64,000 nucleotides of DNA from Natrononativus amylolyticus (GCF_024362525.1 NZ_CP101458.1:744001-808000); one strand, 5' to 3'. Counted from the first letter of the stretch, positions 52,810 to 62,164 are shown. The notes: generated by a model not told the origin, from the sequence alone. Numbers and translations: made by a program.

Positions 52810-55800
52810 TCAGTTGGTCTCCGAATCAAAGTTGAGTGAGGTGACCCCCAACATATCCTGGGCAGCCCGTTCTAAATCATCGTAATCGACTGCAGTGTTC
52901 TGTGCGATGTTTGTTGCAATCTCGTCTCGTTCGGGGACCCCCTCGAGCTGTGGGAAAATATAACTCACAACGGCCTCAGTGAGTCTGCTCTCAAGTTCAC
53001 CAGACCGCTCGTGAGCAGCCACGTACGAGAGAATATCCCTGATGATAGCTGGACCGATCGATCGTTGCTCGACCGCAGTGTTTGTAGCCCTCCAAACAGC
53101 CGCAACGTTTCGGAGGACGATGGGTTCAGCATCGATGTCCCAAACCTCGGGGGCGGTGTATTTCTGGAGCAGCTGTTCCTGTGTCCGGTCCTCTTCGGGG
53201 ACAGTCGGAACGCCGATCCAGATGAACGTAAACCGCCGCATGAACGCATAGCTCAATTCGTGCAGCGAGGTCTTATCGAAGGTATTCATCGTCCCAAGGA
53301 GCCGCCATGATCGAGGAACGACGAACTGTGACGGCGAAGGTGGATAGTCAATCCGCTCGTGAGTCGTAATCTCGATTTCCTTATCGGGTTCCTCCTTGAG
53401 TCGGTACGGGACAGTCACTGACTGACCGGATAAGGTGGTAAAGAGCTGGCCGAACGCTTTGTCAATATCCGCTCGATTAATTTCGTCGATAACGGTCGGC
53501 TCATTTGCTTGGGATTTAGATCGCGGATGCTTGAATCGGTTTAGCAACACCCCGGAATGGAAATCGAGTTGATCTCCTTCGGTGTCTGGAGATGGCATAT
53601 ATCCCCCAACCGTGTTGAACGTCGACCAGTCTGCTGTCGCCGTCGTCAACTCGTGTCCACTGTAGAGATGTGGATACGCATCTGAAAGATGCTCTACGAC
53701 CCGTTCTGCTACAACGGTCTTTCCTGTCCCAGGTGGGCCAGTGAAGATGATATGTTTTCCTGAGCGCAGGGCGGCAGTAATCTGGCGAGCAAGATCGCCA
53801 GCAGAGGCAACACCGAATTCATCTGGGAAGTACAGATCCTCAAAGGCCGACTCAGAGACGGTTCCATGGAAATCTCGGAATATAGTGATGGGCTCGATCT
53901 CGTCAATGTGGCCGGATAGATTATCGAGAATCGCTTCACGCCGCCCAAACTTGGTCGAGTCGTTGAGTTGTTTAATTGCACCTTGGGCAGGGAATTGCTC
54001 ATCGACTGCATCGAGGCAAATCTCGTTTATTTGGGTGATACTGATAGCGCCATCGAGTAGCGTGTCGATTGCCTCGCTCTTTTCATCAGTATCTGCTGTT
54101 GCTGCTGGCGGGTCACCGAGGATAGCTGCACCGTGGGTAACGAACAGCCGATCAAAGGAGACGAGGTTTGGATACGTTCGCCCTGATTCGTGGTAATCGT
54201 ACGTCCGGAATGGATTCTCGGGTTCTTTCCACGTCTTTCCGATGATCGCGGCGCCGAATATCGAGCCAGGGTGGTGAGGTAACCCGGGCTCCATCGGTTC
54301 ACCACCTGCGTGAAAGAGGAGAATGTCACCCTCCTCCATTGTTTCCCATCTGCTCGCATGCGTCTCTTCGACACCAAAGAGGCGATGGCGCAGTACAGCA
54401 AGCCAATAATCCACAGGTGCTGTACACCCGTAGACCGTGAGGTCATTCGAGCGTACCTGCTCAACGAGTGGGTGAGTTGGATTATCGAAAGAATCGTACG
54501 CGCGGCGCTGGATCGTATTCAGCTTCGGCTGATTCGCGTTGACGTCGTTTGGATCGATACCGATATCGAGCTGCCGCTCACGCAGACAAGCTAAGAAGCA
54601 GACTTCTGCAGGGTCAAGGTGGTTCAGCCCTGGAATTCGTAGTTCATCAGCGATCGTTTCGAACTGAGGCCGAAGCCTTTCTAGTGTCTCTTCGAGTTCG
54701 AGCAGACGCTTTTCAGTTTCTGGTGATGCAAATCCACCAGGTTGGAATCCTTTGAGTGCCTCCCACCACTCTTCTACGGTCTCGTCAGTCAGTTCTTGCT
54801 TGAGGATGTTGTCGTGTTCGCTCTGTTCGAGTCGAGCGAGGATCTCGTCGGTCGCTTCATCGATCGAGTCGAATTCTAAGCCACCATCCCCTGGCGGTTC
54901 AACATCCACAATCGGGACATCAGCACTGCGAAGGTACTCTTCGATGGCCTCGTTTTGGCCCGCTATGAGACTCGTAAGTTCAGGTGGGCAACGACAGAGG
55001 TACTGTCCCTGAGAGAGTTCCAGGTTTTTATCGTAGGGAAGATGGGTGTACTCACCTCGAAGCTCATGAAGAACTGGTTCGTATGCATCGACATCGAGTA
55101 CATCGCTATAGATTGCAACCGGCTCATCGAGCCCTTGGTAATCGGTCAGCCACCGCAGATATCCTCCAGCGTCTTGTTGCCTTTCGTTCCAGTCGAACTC
55201 CGGGAGGCCTTCAAACTCAGCATCGAGTTCACTTTCGATACGCGATACCCCCACAATGGAGCCATTTTCTTGCAATAGATGGAAGACTAGATCACTGACA
55301 TCCGCTTCTCGCATCGTCGAATGAATGTCTCGCCCGTCCTCGCTGGCTGATGGAGAGTAGATTGCTTTCCCTAATGCATAATCGCCCGACTGCTTGTACT
55401 CTCGATCCTCATAGTACGTCTTTTCAATCCAGACACTGGGAGTGGATCCATCCGTTCGAACCTCGACTGACGACTCAGTCTGTAATCGAGTCCGCGCCTC
55501 GTTGTTTAGATCGACTCTGCCTAAGAGCTCGGTTAGATACTCCTCCTTATGACTTGGCTCGAGGCTTTTGATAGCCCCCTGGAGGGTCATACTATGGAAC
55601 GAGAGTGACCCTTGGAAATCTTCTGTATAGACTTGGTCGAACTCGCGATGCAACGGACGGCAGTAAATCGCCCAACCGTACTCAGCGTCTTCCCAGGGAA
55701 CCTCGTCTTGTGAATCGATCGGACGTGCTTCAACGAACTCCCAAATCCCCTTTACTCCGTAGTTGGGGTTCGTTCCATCAGCACTCGTCAGCCGTGCTAA

Positions 55801-55992
55801 TACGAGATCACCAGATTCGAGATCAGGCTCGGTGTCTGGTGATCCGCGAACTCCATGCCATGGGTTATCGACGTGCTCCTCCCCATGGATTTCTGGGTCT
55901 GACGGGCCTTGGGCACAGAGATCCCAATTATCAGGTGAAATGTTGAAAACCCACGTATTCGAGTGGCGAACCATTACCTGAGGCCTTGTCAT
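52810..55992 (-). CDS. McrB-like AAA+ GTPase with two EVE domains
   Basis: A 1,060-residue protein. Residues about 10-115 look like an EVE domain (TWVFNISPDNWDLC, then LESGDLVLARL, YGVKGIWEFVEA, W near 108). A second EVE-like domain lies at about 520-640 (YWLAVLRHRLFGVEETHASRW, EGDILLFHAGG, FGAAIIGKTWKEP). Then follows an McrB-type AAA+ motor: Walker A GPPGTGKT near 752, Walker B TVIDEINRADI near 835 and the McrB signature GTMNTFDK near 902 with a FMRRF arginine finger. EVE domains bind modified cytosine in other McrB-like proteins. The pair would restrict DNA carrying modified bases, probably incoming virus. Confidence 0.8.
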   Translation of the reverse strand: MTRPQVMVRHSNTWVFNISPDNWDLCAQGPSDPEIHGEEHVDNPWHGVRGSPDTEPDLESGDLVLARLTSADGTNPNYGVKGIWEFVEARPIDSQDEVPWEDAEYGWAIYCRPLHREFDQVYTEDFQGSLSFHSMTLQGAIKSLEPSHKEEYLTELLGRVDLNNEARTRLQTESSVEVRTDGSTPSVWIEKTYYEDREYKQSGDYALGKAIYSPSASEDGRDIHSTMREADVSDLVFHLLQENGSIVGVSRIESELDAEFEGLPEFDWNERQQDAGGYLRWLTDYQGLDEPVAIYSDVLDVDAYEPVLHELRGEYTHLPYDKNLELSQGQYLCRCPPELTSLIAGQNEAIEEYLRSADVPIVDVEPPGDGGLEFDSIDEATDEILARLEQSEHDNILKQELTDETVEEWWEALKGFQPGGFASPETEKRLLELEETLERLRPQFETIADELRIPGLNHLDPAEVCFLACLRERQLDIGIDPNDVNANQPKLNTIQRRAYDSFDNPTHPLVEQVRSNDLTVYGCTAPVDYWLAVLRHRLFGVEETHASRWETMEEGDILLFHAGGEPMEPGLPHHPGSIFGAAIIGKTWKEPENPFRTYDYHESGRTYPNLVSFDRLFVTHGAAILGDPPAATADTDEKSEAIDTLLDGAISITQINEICLDAVDEQFPAQGAIKQLNDSTKFGRREAILDNLSGHIDEIEPITIFRDFHGTVSESAFEDLYFPDEFGVASAGDLARQITAALRSGKHIIFTGPPGTGKTVVAERVVEHLSDAYPHLYSGHELTTATADWSTFNTVGGYMPSPDTEGDQLDFHSGVLLNRFKHPRSKSQANEPTVIDEINRADIDKAFGQLFTTLSGQSVTVPYRLKEEPDKEIEITTHERIDYPPSPSQFVVPRSWRLLGTMNTFDKTSLHELSYAFMRRFTFIWIGVPTVPEEDRTQEQLLQKYTAPEVWDIDAEPIVLRNVAAVWRATNTAVEQRSIGPAIIRDILSYVAAHERSGELESRLTEAVVSYIFPQLEGVPERDEIATNIAQNTAVDYDDLERAAQDMLGVTSLNFDSETN

Positions 55993-56041
55993 AATACTCT
56001 CATAAAACTACGGGAGTGACGTCGTAGATGTCAGTATCCGA

Positions 56042-57571
56042 TCATGGTCCATCGTCGCCAGGAACGTTCTCGAGGTGGCGCTCAACGGTTAGATCACTCC
56101 GGAGATCTTCTTTAGCGTCCGTGATCTCATCGTGGATCGTTTGCTCGATCGAGGCTGTTACACCACCTGGTTGGCCACCGAGATTCAACAGCATTTCCTG
56201 GCCGATCGGGTCGTCACGTGGTTCGAACCCGAGTTCCTCGAGAATCTGGTTGACGGTGAGCACGCCCTGGGAGGCTTCGATTCGTGTGGCGGCCATCTCG
56301 AGTTCCTGGACGCGATTCTCAAGGCCACGCGTTTTGAAGTCGATGATCCAATCGGTGACGCCCAGCGGCTTGTGAATTGTTTCGTAGAGCAGGCCGGCGT
56401 AGTTCTCCTGTTTGGGGCCGATCACCGAATCTGCGAATTCCTTGCGCTGGTCATCAGTATCCGTAGAGAACGCCCCCGATTTGAGAACGTTCCCGACGAC
56501 CGGTGGGACCTCGTGGGCCTGGAGGATGTCATGTTCGGTGTGATCTTGGTACCCGAGGAACGAGGCATCTTCCTCAGTGCCGACAGTCATCGGTTCAATT
56601 CGGATACTGACGTCCTTGGCGTCGTATCCGTCCTGGAGATTCATCATCCCTGGCTCCTGTGCGAGGCGTTCAACCTCGAGGAGCAACGTCCGGTGACTCC
56701 CGCCACTCGCAGACTCGTTGATTATCTCGTCGAGGGTCTCGAATGCTTTGTCTGTGAGCTCGCCACCTTCGATGATGACGGCCATCCGCGGAACGGCGTC
56801 GTTTTCGAAGAACTGGATGTTATACTCTTCGGCAGCCTTCTTCCCACGGACTGCTCGCCGAGCGGGGATGATATCCGGTGTACCATAATGGCGGTGTAAC
56901 GGCGAGGCGTTTCGCTTGAAAATGAGTTCAGTGGCCGGGTTATCCACTGAGGTACCGAACGACCCGTTGACAGTGTCGACGAAAATCGGCTCATCGGCGT
57001 AACGATCCCCGGCGACACCGAAGTACCGAGAGTTACCATCGATCAACTGGACGTAGCCGTGGGCGACCTTGTTCCCCTGGTTATCGTGCGTCCGGCGCTT
57101 GCGGACCGTCATCGCCGGTACCCACGCCATACCGACCGGCGTTCCATCCATCTGGATGAGCGGCTCGAGTGTTAGCCAGCCGACCGCCTCGTAGTCGAGC
57201 CACCCCATCTGGAGGACGTCCGTTGCCGTCGCCCGTTCCTGGTGGTCGGGGCCGACCTGCCAGACGGAGTTGTCGCCGAACCAGAACTCTTCAGCGGTCT
57301 CACGTTGTTCTTCGCTCGGGCTGTCAGTCTCTGGGTGAGGAACAAGATCGAAGCCGTAGCCAGCGACGTTTCGGGCCTTGACGTAGCAACACTTCGCGTG
57401 TGTCGTGTTCTCTTCGAGGAGGCGACTGAGGACGACCGGGTCGACCGGTGGGCTGCGAGCCCCGCCGGGACTGACCGCCTGGGCGCGGTCCTGGAGTTGC
57501 TGGGTCTCCTCGGCCTTTGTCCGGATGCCCTTTGAGATCTCCGTATAGATGCCGGGTGTACGCGTACTCAT
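56042..57571 (-). CDS. Portal protein (PBSX/SPP1-like)
   Basis: A 509-residue portal. It carries an alpha/beta clip region (RNVAGYGFDLVPHPETDS, then W residues), GWLDYEAVGWLTLEPLIQM (about 110-130), the FGTSVDNPATELIFKRNASPLHRHYGTPDIIPARRAVRGKKAAEEYN stretch and the DHTEHDILQAHEVPPVVGNVLKSG element, typical of PBSX-type portals. C-terminal helices probably line the channel. It follows the terminase genes in the expected order. In transcription order it precedes the embedded restriction cassette rather than the head morphogenesis gene. Confidence 0.9.
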   Translation of the reverse strand: MSTRTPGIYTEISKGIRTKAEETQQLQDRAQAVSPGGARSPPVDPVVLSRLLEENTTHAKCCYVKARNVAGYGFDLVPHPETDSPSEEQRETAEEFWFGDNSVWQVGPDHQERATATDVLQMGWLDYEAVGWLTLEPLIQMDGTPVGMAWVPAMTVRKRRTHDNQGNKVAHGYVQLIDGNSRYFGVAGDRYADEPIFVDTVNGSFGTSVDNPATELIFKRNASPLHRHYGTPDIIPARRAVRGKKAAEEYNIQFFENDAVPRMAVIIEGGELTDKAFETLDEIINESASGGSHRTLLLEVERLAQEPGMMNLQDGYDAKDVSIRIEPMTVGTEEDASFLGYQDHTEHDILQAHEVPPVVGNVLKSGAFSTDTDDQRKEFADSVIGPKQENYAGLLYETIHKPLGVTDWIIDFKTRGLENRVQELEMAATRIEASQGVLTVNQILEELGFEPRDDPIGQEMLLNLGGQPGGVTASIEQTIHDEITDAKEDLRSDLTVERHLENVPGDDGP

Positions 57572-57619
57572 AGAAGACTGTTGGACACCGCATCGGTGCT
57601 ACCCCGTTTTAGATCCTCA

Positions 57620-57733
57620 TCACTCATCGTCTATATCGCCGCCGCTCTCTCGGAGCTTCTGGATGTCCGCTACGCCGCGGATCGCCTGTTTTCGTTTGTC
57701 ACTGCTCGCGTTGGCGTCGTTCTTGTCAGTCAT
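57620..57733 (-). CDS. Very small hypothetical gene
   Basis: A 37-codon frame from ATG 57733 to TGA at 57620: MTDKNDANASSDKRKQ, then a helical IRGVADIQKLRESGG and an acidic end. It lies between the zinc-finger gene and the portal gene in the late operon, with charged, non-repetitive composition. A short head-associated role is possible; the coding call is only moderately supported. Confidence 0.4.
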   Translation of the reverse strand: MTDKNDANASSDKRKQAIRGVADIQKLRESGGDIDDE

Positions 57734-57796
57734 AGTTGCGCTTGACCTATTGAGTCTCTTAGTTAGAGATGACCGTGAACCGCGCAGTCGGAGATC

Positions 57797-58051
57797 CTAT
57801 TTCGGTAGCCCAAGCCGCTCTGCATGTTGTGCATAGTGTTGGGGCTTCTGGATCTGGTTCTTCTCGAAAACTGGATCATCCAAATCGAGATCGTGCTTTT
57901 CAGCTACCCACTCCCGATAGGACTGAATATCAGTGGGCATGCCAGATACACATTCCGCCGATGAGAGGTGACCCGATGTTAGGTACTTATAGCGGCCCCG
58001 GCAAACGAGACAAGGTACAGTTCCTTCGTTTGGTTCCTTCTGTTGACCCAT
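57797..58051 (-). CDS. Zinc-finger protein, MucR/HNH-like
   Basis: An 84-residue protein with C-x2-C (CLVCRGR) and downstream HLSSAEC residues forming a putative zinc knuckle, then PTDIQSYREWVAEKHDLDLDDP, similar to the MucR/ROS-type core found in many viral small proteins. It could bind DNA near the packaging site. It sits after the large terminase gene in transcription order. Family and role are inferred. Confidence 0.5.
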   Translation of the reverse strand: MGQQKEPNEGTVPCLVCRGRYKYLTSGHLSSAECVSGMPTDIQSYREWVAEKHDLDLDDPVFEKNQIQKPQHYAQHAERLGLPK

Positions 58052-58148
58052 ACTGATATCATAGAGAACTGCACAATAAATTTATTTGAAAATATACTGC
58101 TCCGGTATCGATTACCAGGTTAACGGAGAGGGCGTACTCTTATCATCT

Positions 58149-59531
58149 CTATAGACCAGCGATGCCATCGCGACTACGATTCTCTGGGTCATCTTTCTCA
58201 TCCCGCTGTTCACGACGCCGACGAGTCGTTTTGAGGTGATCGAGTGCCGACGCCGCCAGAGCAAAGGAATCGACACAGTCGTCGTGGCCTGTTTCTGGGG
58301 CATGATACCGCGTGTAGCCGGTCTCGGTGACGTTTCGCTCGAGCATTCGCAACTCGAGTCGGAGTTGATCGAGTTCGGGGACAGATGGTGCCGTCAGTTC
58401 ACCGTTTTCGACGCGTGTGATCAGATCGTCGATCAGCGACTTCTTCGTCTTCGGCGAGAAGTCGACAGGGTTCACGTTGACACCTGCCGAAGCAAGATCA
58501 GAGACGATCTTGTTGTCTCGAGACGCGTCTGGAAGTACGATCCCCGGGTACTCAGTATGGACGGCTTTGATGTCATCTTCGATCGTATCCCATCCCTCGT
58601 TCTGATTCCGAGAGAAATATGAGAGTTCGCCCGCAGCATCGAGTGCGATCGTCACGCGGTAGTCCTGATGGCGAGCGAAATCGACACCAACCGAAAACGG
58701 CGGGGCACAGTCACTGGGATCGCGCTTGGCCTCGCCAATACCCTCAATGACGTCACCCTCGAGCGGGTAGCTCGCCGTGAACAGCCGGTCGCCGAGTTTC
58801 TTGAACACCTGGCCACCGTCGTCGGGCAACTCAGCGAGGTACTCCTGCTGGTAGACGTGATTCGGGACAGCCCCTTTCTTGTCGGTCGGGTCTTCAGCAA
58901 TATACGGATTATCTGCTGACGTCGCGTGACTCGAGAAGTACTCGGGGTAATCAGAGGATTGCCCTCGTTCGAAATGATCGGCAAAATACGACCGTGGGCG
59001 GATCGGCTTCGAGATGAACATCGCCGACCCACGTGAGTCCATCAACATCGGATCGAGGTCGTTGTACCAGAGGTTATCCGGCATGTAGTCCGCCTCATCG
59101 ATTACGACGTGGTCGACGCCAGCCCCCTGGAGTGTCTTTGGGTGATCGAACGTTCGGAACTCGTATCGAACACCGTTGATCAGCCGGATCTCGTATGGCT
59201 CTGACTCCGAGCTACTATCGATCCACGAGTTTGGGAGGGCCGCTTTCAGCGTCTCGAACCCATAGCGATACGCCTGGTCGTATGAGGGGCCAACCCACCA
59301 GACGACGGTGTTCGCAGGATCATCCGATCCCCACTGTGACTCCCACGGTGCCCGGCCACGCTCTTCAATGTCGATCACTGCGACGATGTTCTTTCCACCA
59401 CGGCGGCCCCACTTGAGCGTCCGGTAGCGAGCGTCCGATTGGAGTACTTCGAGTTGCTTGTCGTGGACCGTATATTGCGGGACGGGTGTTAGTGGGGGCC
59501 GTTCCTGGTGAGATGCATCAGTCGTTCCCAT
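58149..59531 (-). CDS. Terminase large subunit
   Basis: A 460-residue packaging ATPase-nuclease. The Walker A-like GRRGGKN is at 42-48 (with Asn where Ser/Thr is usual) and the Walker B VVIDEAD at 142-148. The RNase H-type nuclease domain begins at VGVDFARHQDY (281-291) and includes DASRDN (about 341) and HDDCVDSFALA (about 428), with acidic metal ligands. It cuts concatemers and drives DNA into the prohead. It overlaps the small subunit gene by 14 bases. Confidence 0.9.
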   Translation of the reverse strand: MGTTDASHQERPPLTPVPQYTVHDKQLEVLQSDARYRTLKWGRRGGKNIVAVIDIEERGRAPWESQWGSDDPANTVVWWVGPSYDQAYRYGFETLKAALPNSWIDSSSESEPYEIRLINGVRYEFRTFDHPKTLQGAGVDHVVIDEADYMPDNLWYNDLDPMLMDSRGSAMFISKPIRPRSYFADHFERGQSSDYPEYFSSHATSADNPYIAEDPTDKKGAVPNHVYQQEYLAELPDDGGQVFKKLGDRLFTASYPLEGDVIEGIGEAKRDPSDCAPPFSVGVDFARHQDYRVTIALDAAGELSYFSRNQNEGWDTIEDDIKAVHTEYPGIVLPDASRDNKIVSDLASAGVNVNPVDFSPKTKKSLIDDLITRVENGELTAPSVPELDQLRLELRMLERNVTETGYTRYHAPETGHDDCVDSFALAASALDHLKTTRRRREQRDEKDDPENRSRDGIAGL

Positions 59532-60018
59532 CGTCGTCTTTAGAGTAAGTGACGAACTCTGCGGTCACGCCCTCTGCAGCATCGATTGAATGGGTTGCAT
59601 CCATCTCAACTTCCTGGCGCTCCGTTTTCGTATAGCCGTACGATGCCTGTAGGACGAACTCATCAGAGGCACCCTTGAGCCGACGCACTGCACCGGCTGC
59701 TCGCGCGCGTTGGAAGTCCAAAAACAGGTCCGCACAGGGAGACTGAATTTCGTTCTCGAGGTCCTCCTGACCCCATTCGAGCCAGTTTCGAAGCGTTTGG
59801 TCTGTGATCCCAGAGATATGGGCACAATGTCTCTTTGCGGTCCCTTCCTGGGCAGCACCGATAAGCGAGCTCTTGACCTCAGGTGTGAGCTTATCCGGGT
59901 CACGATAGGCTTGGGTATGATCGGTACAGGGTCCGGAATCACGGTCAGTTCCCCAGCCGGCATCGCGATGGCAGGGTTCACCGGAATTGGTGGGCTCACC
60001 GCAGATGTTCTCGGACAT
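59518..60018 (-). CDS. Terminase small subunit
   Basis: A 166-residue protein. An N-terminal cysteine-rich segment (SENICGEPTNSGEPCHRDAGWGTDRDSGPCTDH) may bind zinc; residues 60-110 form a helix-turn-helix (SGITDQTLRNWLEWGQEDLE) for recognising the packaging site, followed by a helical oligomerisation region (RARAAGAVRRLKGASDEFVLQASYGY). It directly precedes the large subunit. The cysteine cluster is a local feature of archaeal relatives. Confidence 0.8.
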   Translation of the reverse strand: MSENICGEPTNSGEPCHRDAGWGTDRDSGPCTDHTQAYRDPDKLTPEVKSSLIGAAQEGTAKRHCAHISGITDQTLRNWLEWGQEDLENEIQSPCADLFLDFQRARAAGAVRRLKGASDEFVLQASYGYTKTERQEVEMDATHSIDAAEGVTAEFVTYSKDDDGND

Positions 60019-60021
60019 AGA

Positions 60022-61209
60022 TTAGCACTCTTGATTCACGCTGGCCTCTCGAGCACGTTTTGCTTCGCCGATCCGGCGTTCGATGGGAGTCCGATAGTTC
60101 TCCTCGTCGAGTTCGAAGCCGACGTAATCACGGTCGGATTGAATCGCCGCAACGGCGGTTGTTCCTGACCCCATAAACGGGTCGAGGATCATGTCACCTG
60201 GATCAGTCGCCAACTGGGTGAGATGAGAAAACAGCGGAACGGGCTTCTCTGTCGGGTGGGTGTACTCAGTGGTATTCACGCGATCGAACTCGAGGACGTC
60301 ATCATCGCGGTCGTTCAACGGCTCGCGCTTGCCAACCGATGCGTAGATGATGAACTCATGTTTGGGTGCGAACCCACCCGTTAGGTCGCCCAGTCCATGG
60401 TTGTTTTTGACCCAGACGAGGCAGTTGTGGACCTCGAAAAATGCGTTGGTGACCTCGAGGAACTCGGGATAGACGTCCCACCGGGTACAGATGAACAGCG
60501 AGGCACCTTCCCGACAAACGCGATCGAGTTCGCGACAGACTTCTCGGAATAGTGCTGCTGCTTCACCTACGGATTCGTCCGAGGCGATTGCGTCGAACTC
60601 TTGTTCCCGGCGGAAGGATTGCCAGTCGATTCCGTACGGCGGGTCAGTGATGACGCAGTCGATCGAGTTATCCTCGAGATGTTCACGGATTCCTGTGATA
60701 CAATCCTCGAAATAGACGTTGTGATCGGGGTTGTACTCGTACTCTGGTGGGCGCTCGGCTTGGAGTTTGATCTCTGCGAGTAGTTCGTCCAGGTCCTCAC
60801 TGGCAGCCTGTGTGAGTTCGTGGACCTCATCAGACTTGCCCTCGTGAAGCAGGTAATCGTACTCCAGGGCGTCTCGTTTTCGGTCGTGTTCGCCCTGGTT
60901 CTTGTTCATCTCCTGGCGCCACAATCGTCGGGTGGGTTCGTCGATATTGAACTGCCGGACAGGGACTTCAGAAAGACCGAGTTCCTGGGCAGCTCGCCAT
61001 CGATGTTCGCCGTCTGCGATGACGCCGTCTGTGGTAGTGAGGATCGGCCCCCCGAGCCACCCTTCCGAGCGCATCCGGTCGACGAGTAGTCCAAATTGCT
61101 CTTCGGACATCTCGTTGGGATTCTCACCATCGACGTCGAGATCGTCGACAGAGACCGTCCCTTCGTACTCCGGTTGTGGTAGGTCCTCGAGCGTTAAGTC
61201 ATCACTCAT
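60022..61209 (-). CDS. ParB-domain DNA methyltransferase
   Basis: A 395-residue protein. The ParB-like N-terminal domain spans about 20-100 with the IADGEHRWRAA motif at 64-74. A beta-class N4-cytosine/N6-adenine methyltransferase follows: DPPYG at 189-193 before the substrate region, and DPFMGSGTT at about 346-354 as the AdoMet site. It may mark viral DNA against restriction. It lies before the small terminase gene (three bases), as in several haloviruses. The base methylated cannot be told from sequence. Confidence 0.85.
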   Translation of the reverse strand: MSDDLTLEDLPQPEYEGTVSVDDLDVDGENPNEMSEEQFGLLVDRMRSEGWLGGPILTTTDGVIADGEHRWRAAQELGLSEVPVRQFNIDEPTRRLWRQEMNKNQGEHDRKRDALEYDYLLHEGKSDEVHELTQAASEDLDELLAEIKLQAERPPEYEYNPDHNVYFEDCITGIREHLEDNSIDCVITDPPYGIDWQSFRREQEFDAIASDESVGEAAALFREVCRELDRVCREGASLFICTRWDVYPEFLEVTNAFFEVHNCLVWVKNNHGLGDLTGGFAPKHEFIIYASVGKREPLNDRDDDVLEFDRVNTTEYTHPTEKPVPLFSHLTQLATDPGDMILDPFMGSGTTAVAAIQSDRDYVGFELDEENYRTPIERRIGEAKRAREASVNQEC

Positions 61210-61239
61210 GGGTCAGTGTGGATCATTTTGAGCTGGCGG

Positions 61240-61575
61240 TCATTCGCGAACCTCTGCGAGAAGTGCATCAATGTCATTTCGGTTCGCTGCATACACCGTC
61301 ATGACCGCGAAAAAGGCCAGCCCGAATACAACGGCGACGAGGAGCAGGAGATACTCGGCATAGATCGTCACAGACTCGCTGAAGTGGTAGCCTGCGGACG
61401 TCCGGAACAGGATTGCCCCGCTGACAACGAGGTAGAGCAGCCAGAACCAGTCTGGGTACTCTCTCGAGGGGGATGCTTTGGAGTAGACTGCAAGCAGGAA
61501 GTAACAACAGCCGACCAGTCCCCACCAGAACCGTTCGTCCTCGAGCAGATATGGGATGAACTCCATGACGATCAT
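61240..61575 (-). CDS. Small membrane protein
   Basis: A 111-residue protein with three predicted helices (about 15-32 FWWGLVGCCYFLLAV, 42-60, 72-95 AEYLLLLVAVVFGLAFFAVMTVY). It may be a holin or membrane-associated early-late protein. The ATG at 61575 is kept (a second ATG lies three codons on). The gene lies between the methyltransferase and another small membrane gene. Confidence 0.55.
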   Translation of the reverse strand: MIVMEFIPYLLEDERFWWGLVGCCYFLLAVYSKASPSREYPDWFWLLYLVVSGAILFRTSAGYHFSESVTIYAEYLLLLVAVVFGLAFFAVMTVYAANRNDIDALLAEVRE

Positions 61576-61579
61576 GGTG

Positions 61580-61780
61580 TTACTCTTTCCATGCTTCGAC
61601 CAGCTCGGTCACCGACTCGAGGTCGCGTAGAAACAACGCGATCAGAAACAGGTACGCTGCGATCTCGAACGGTTTGAGAGAGGCCCCCTCCGCGAGTGTA
61701 AGATACATCAACATAGGGTATGTGAGGGCCAACACGGCAGCAACGCCGAGTCGGATTAGGTCCTTTGTAGCGGTGGTCAT
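61580..61780 (-). CDS. Small membrane protein
   Basis: A 66-residue protein with two predicted transmembrane helices (about 8-27 and 38-52). It is separated from the next membrane gene by four bases, suggesting co-translation. A holin/antiholin or packaging-associated role is possible but cannot be concluded. Confidence 0.5.
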   Translation of the reverse strand: MTTATKDLIRLGVAAVLALTYPMLMYLTLAEGASLKPFEIAAYLFLIALFLRDLESVTELVEAWKE

Positions 61781-61813
61781 TCATGGCTCAAGGGGGGCCG
61801 AACTTGTCTCAGA

Positions 61814-61888
61814 TCAACGGACGATCTCCTGACCGGCTTTCTTGTGGACGATCTGATTTTCCTGCGTAAACTCCTCGGTGAGGCTCAT
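61814..61888 (-). CDS. Tiny overlapping gene
   Basis: A 24-codon frame whose ATG overlaps the preceding stop (ATGA, 61885-61888): MSLTEEFTQENQIVHKKAG then a short end. The overlap suggests translational coupling to the 61885-62157 gene. Too short to judge by composition. Confidence 0.3.
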   Translation of the reverse strand: MSLTEEFTQENQIVHKKAGQEIVR

Positions 61889-62157
61889 GACCGGTCACGC
61901 AGCCCGTTCCAGAGCTGGTCGAGTATTGGGATTGCAGCCGCCATCGCAGCCTCAAACGCACCTGGAGTGGCCTCTTCTCCACGGGCAGCGACGATCATAC
62001 CGGCGACTGCCCCAATTGTGAGCGTCTTTCCGAACTTCGTTGGGTTAAACGGCTTTTCGCTATCAAGAACGCTATGAGCGTAGCCCGAAATCGCATAACA
62101 CGTCCCGAGAAGGACGTACAGTACGATTTTGAGGACAGCCCCTTCTGAGGGAGTCAT
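61885..62157 (-). CDS. Small membrane protein, first late gene
   Basis: A 90-residue protein from ATG 62157; an upstream in-frame start at 62202 would include the structured leader element and is disfavoured. Two predicted helices (about 7-24 LKIVLYVLLGTCYAISGY and 43-58 LTIGAVAGMIVAARG) suggest a holin-like or membrane protein. As the first gene of the leftward operon it is probably expressed from the divergent promoter at about 62.27 kb. Specific family not recognised. Confidence 0.6.
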   Translation of the reverse strand: MTPSEGAVLKIVLYVLLGTCYAISGYAHSVLDSEKPFNPTKFGKTLTIGAVAGMIVAARGEEATPGAFEAAMAAAIPILDQLWNGLRDRS

Positions 62158-62164
62158 AGGAATA

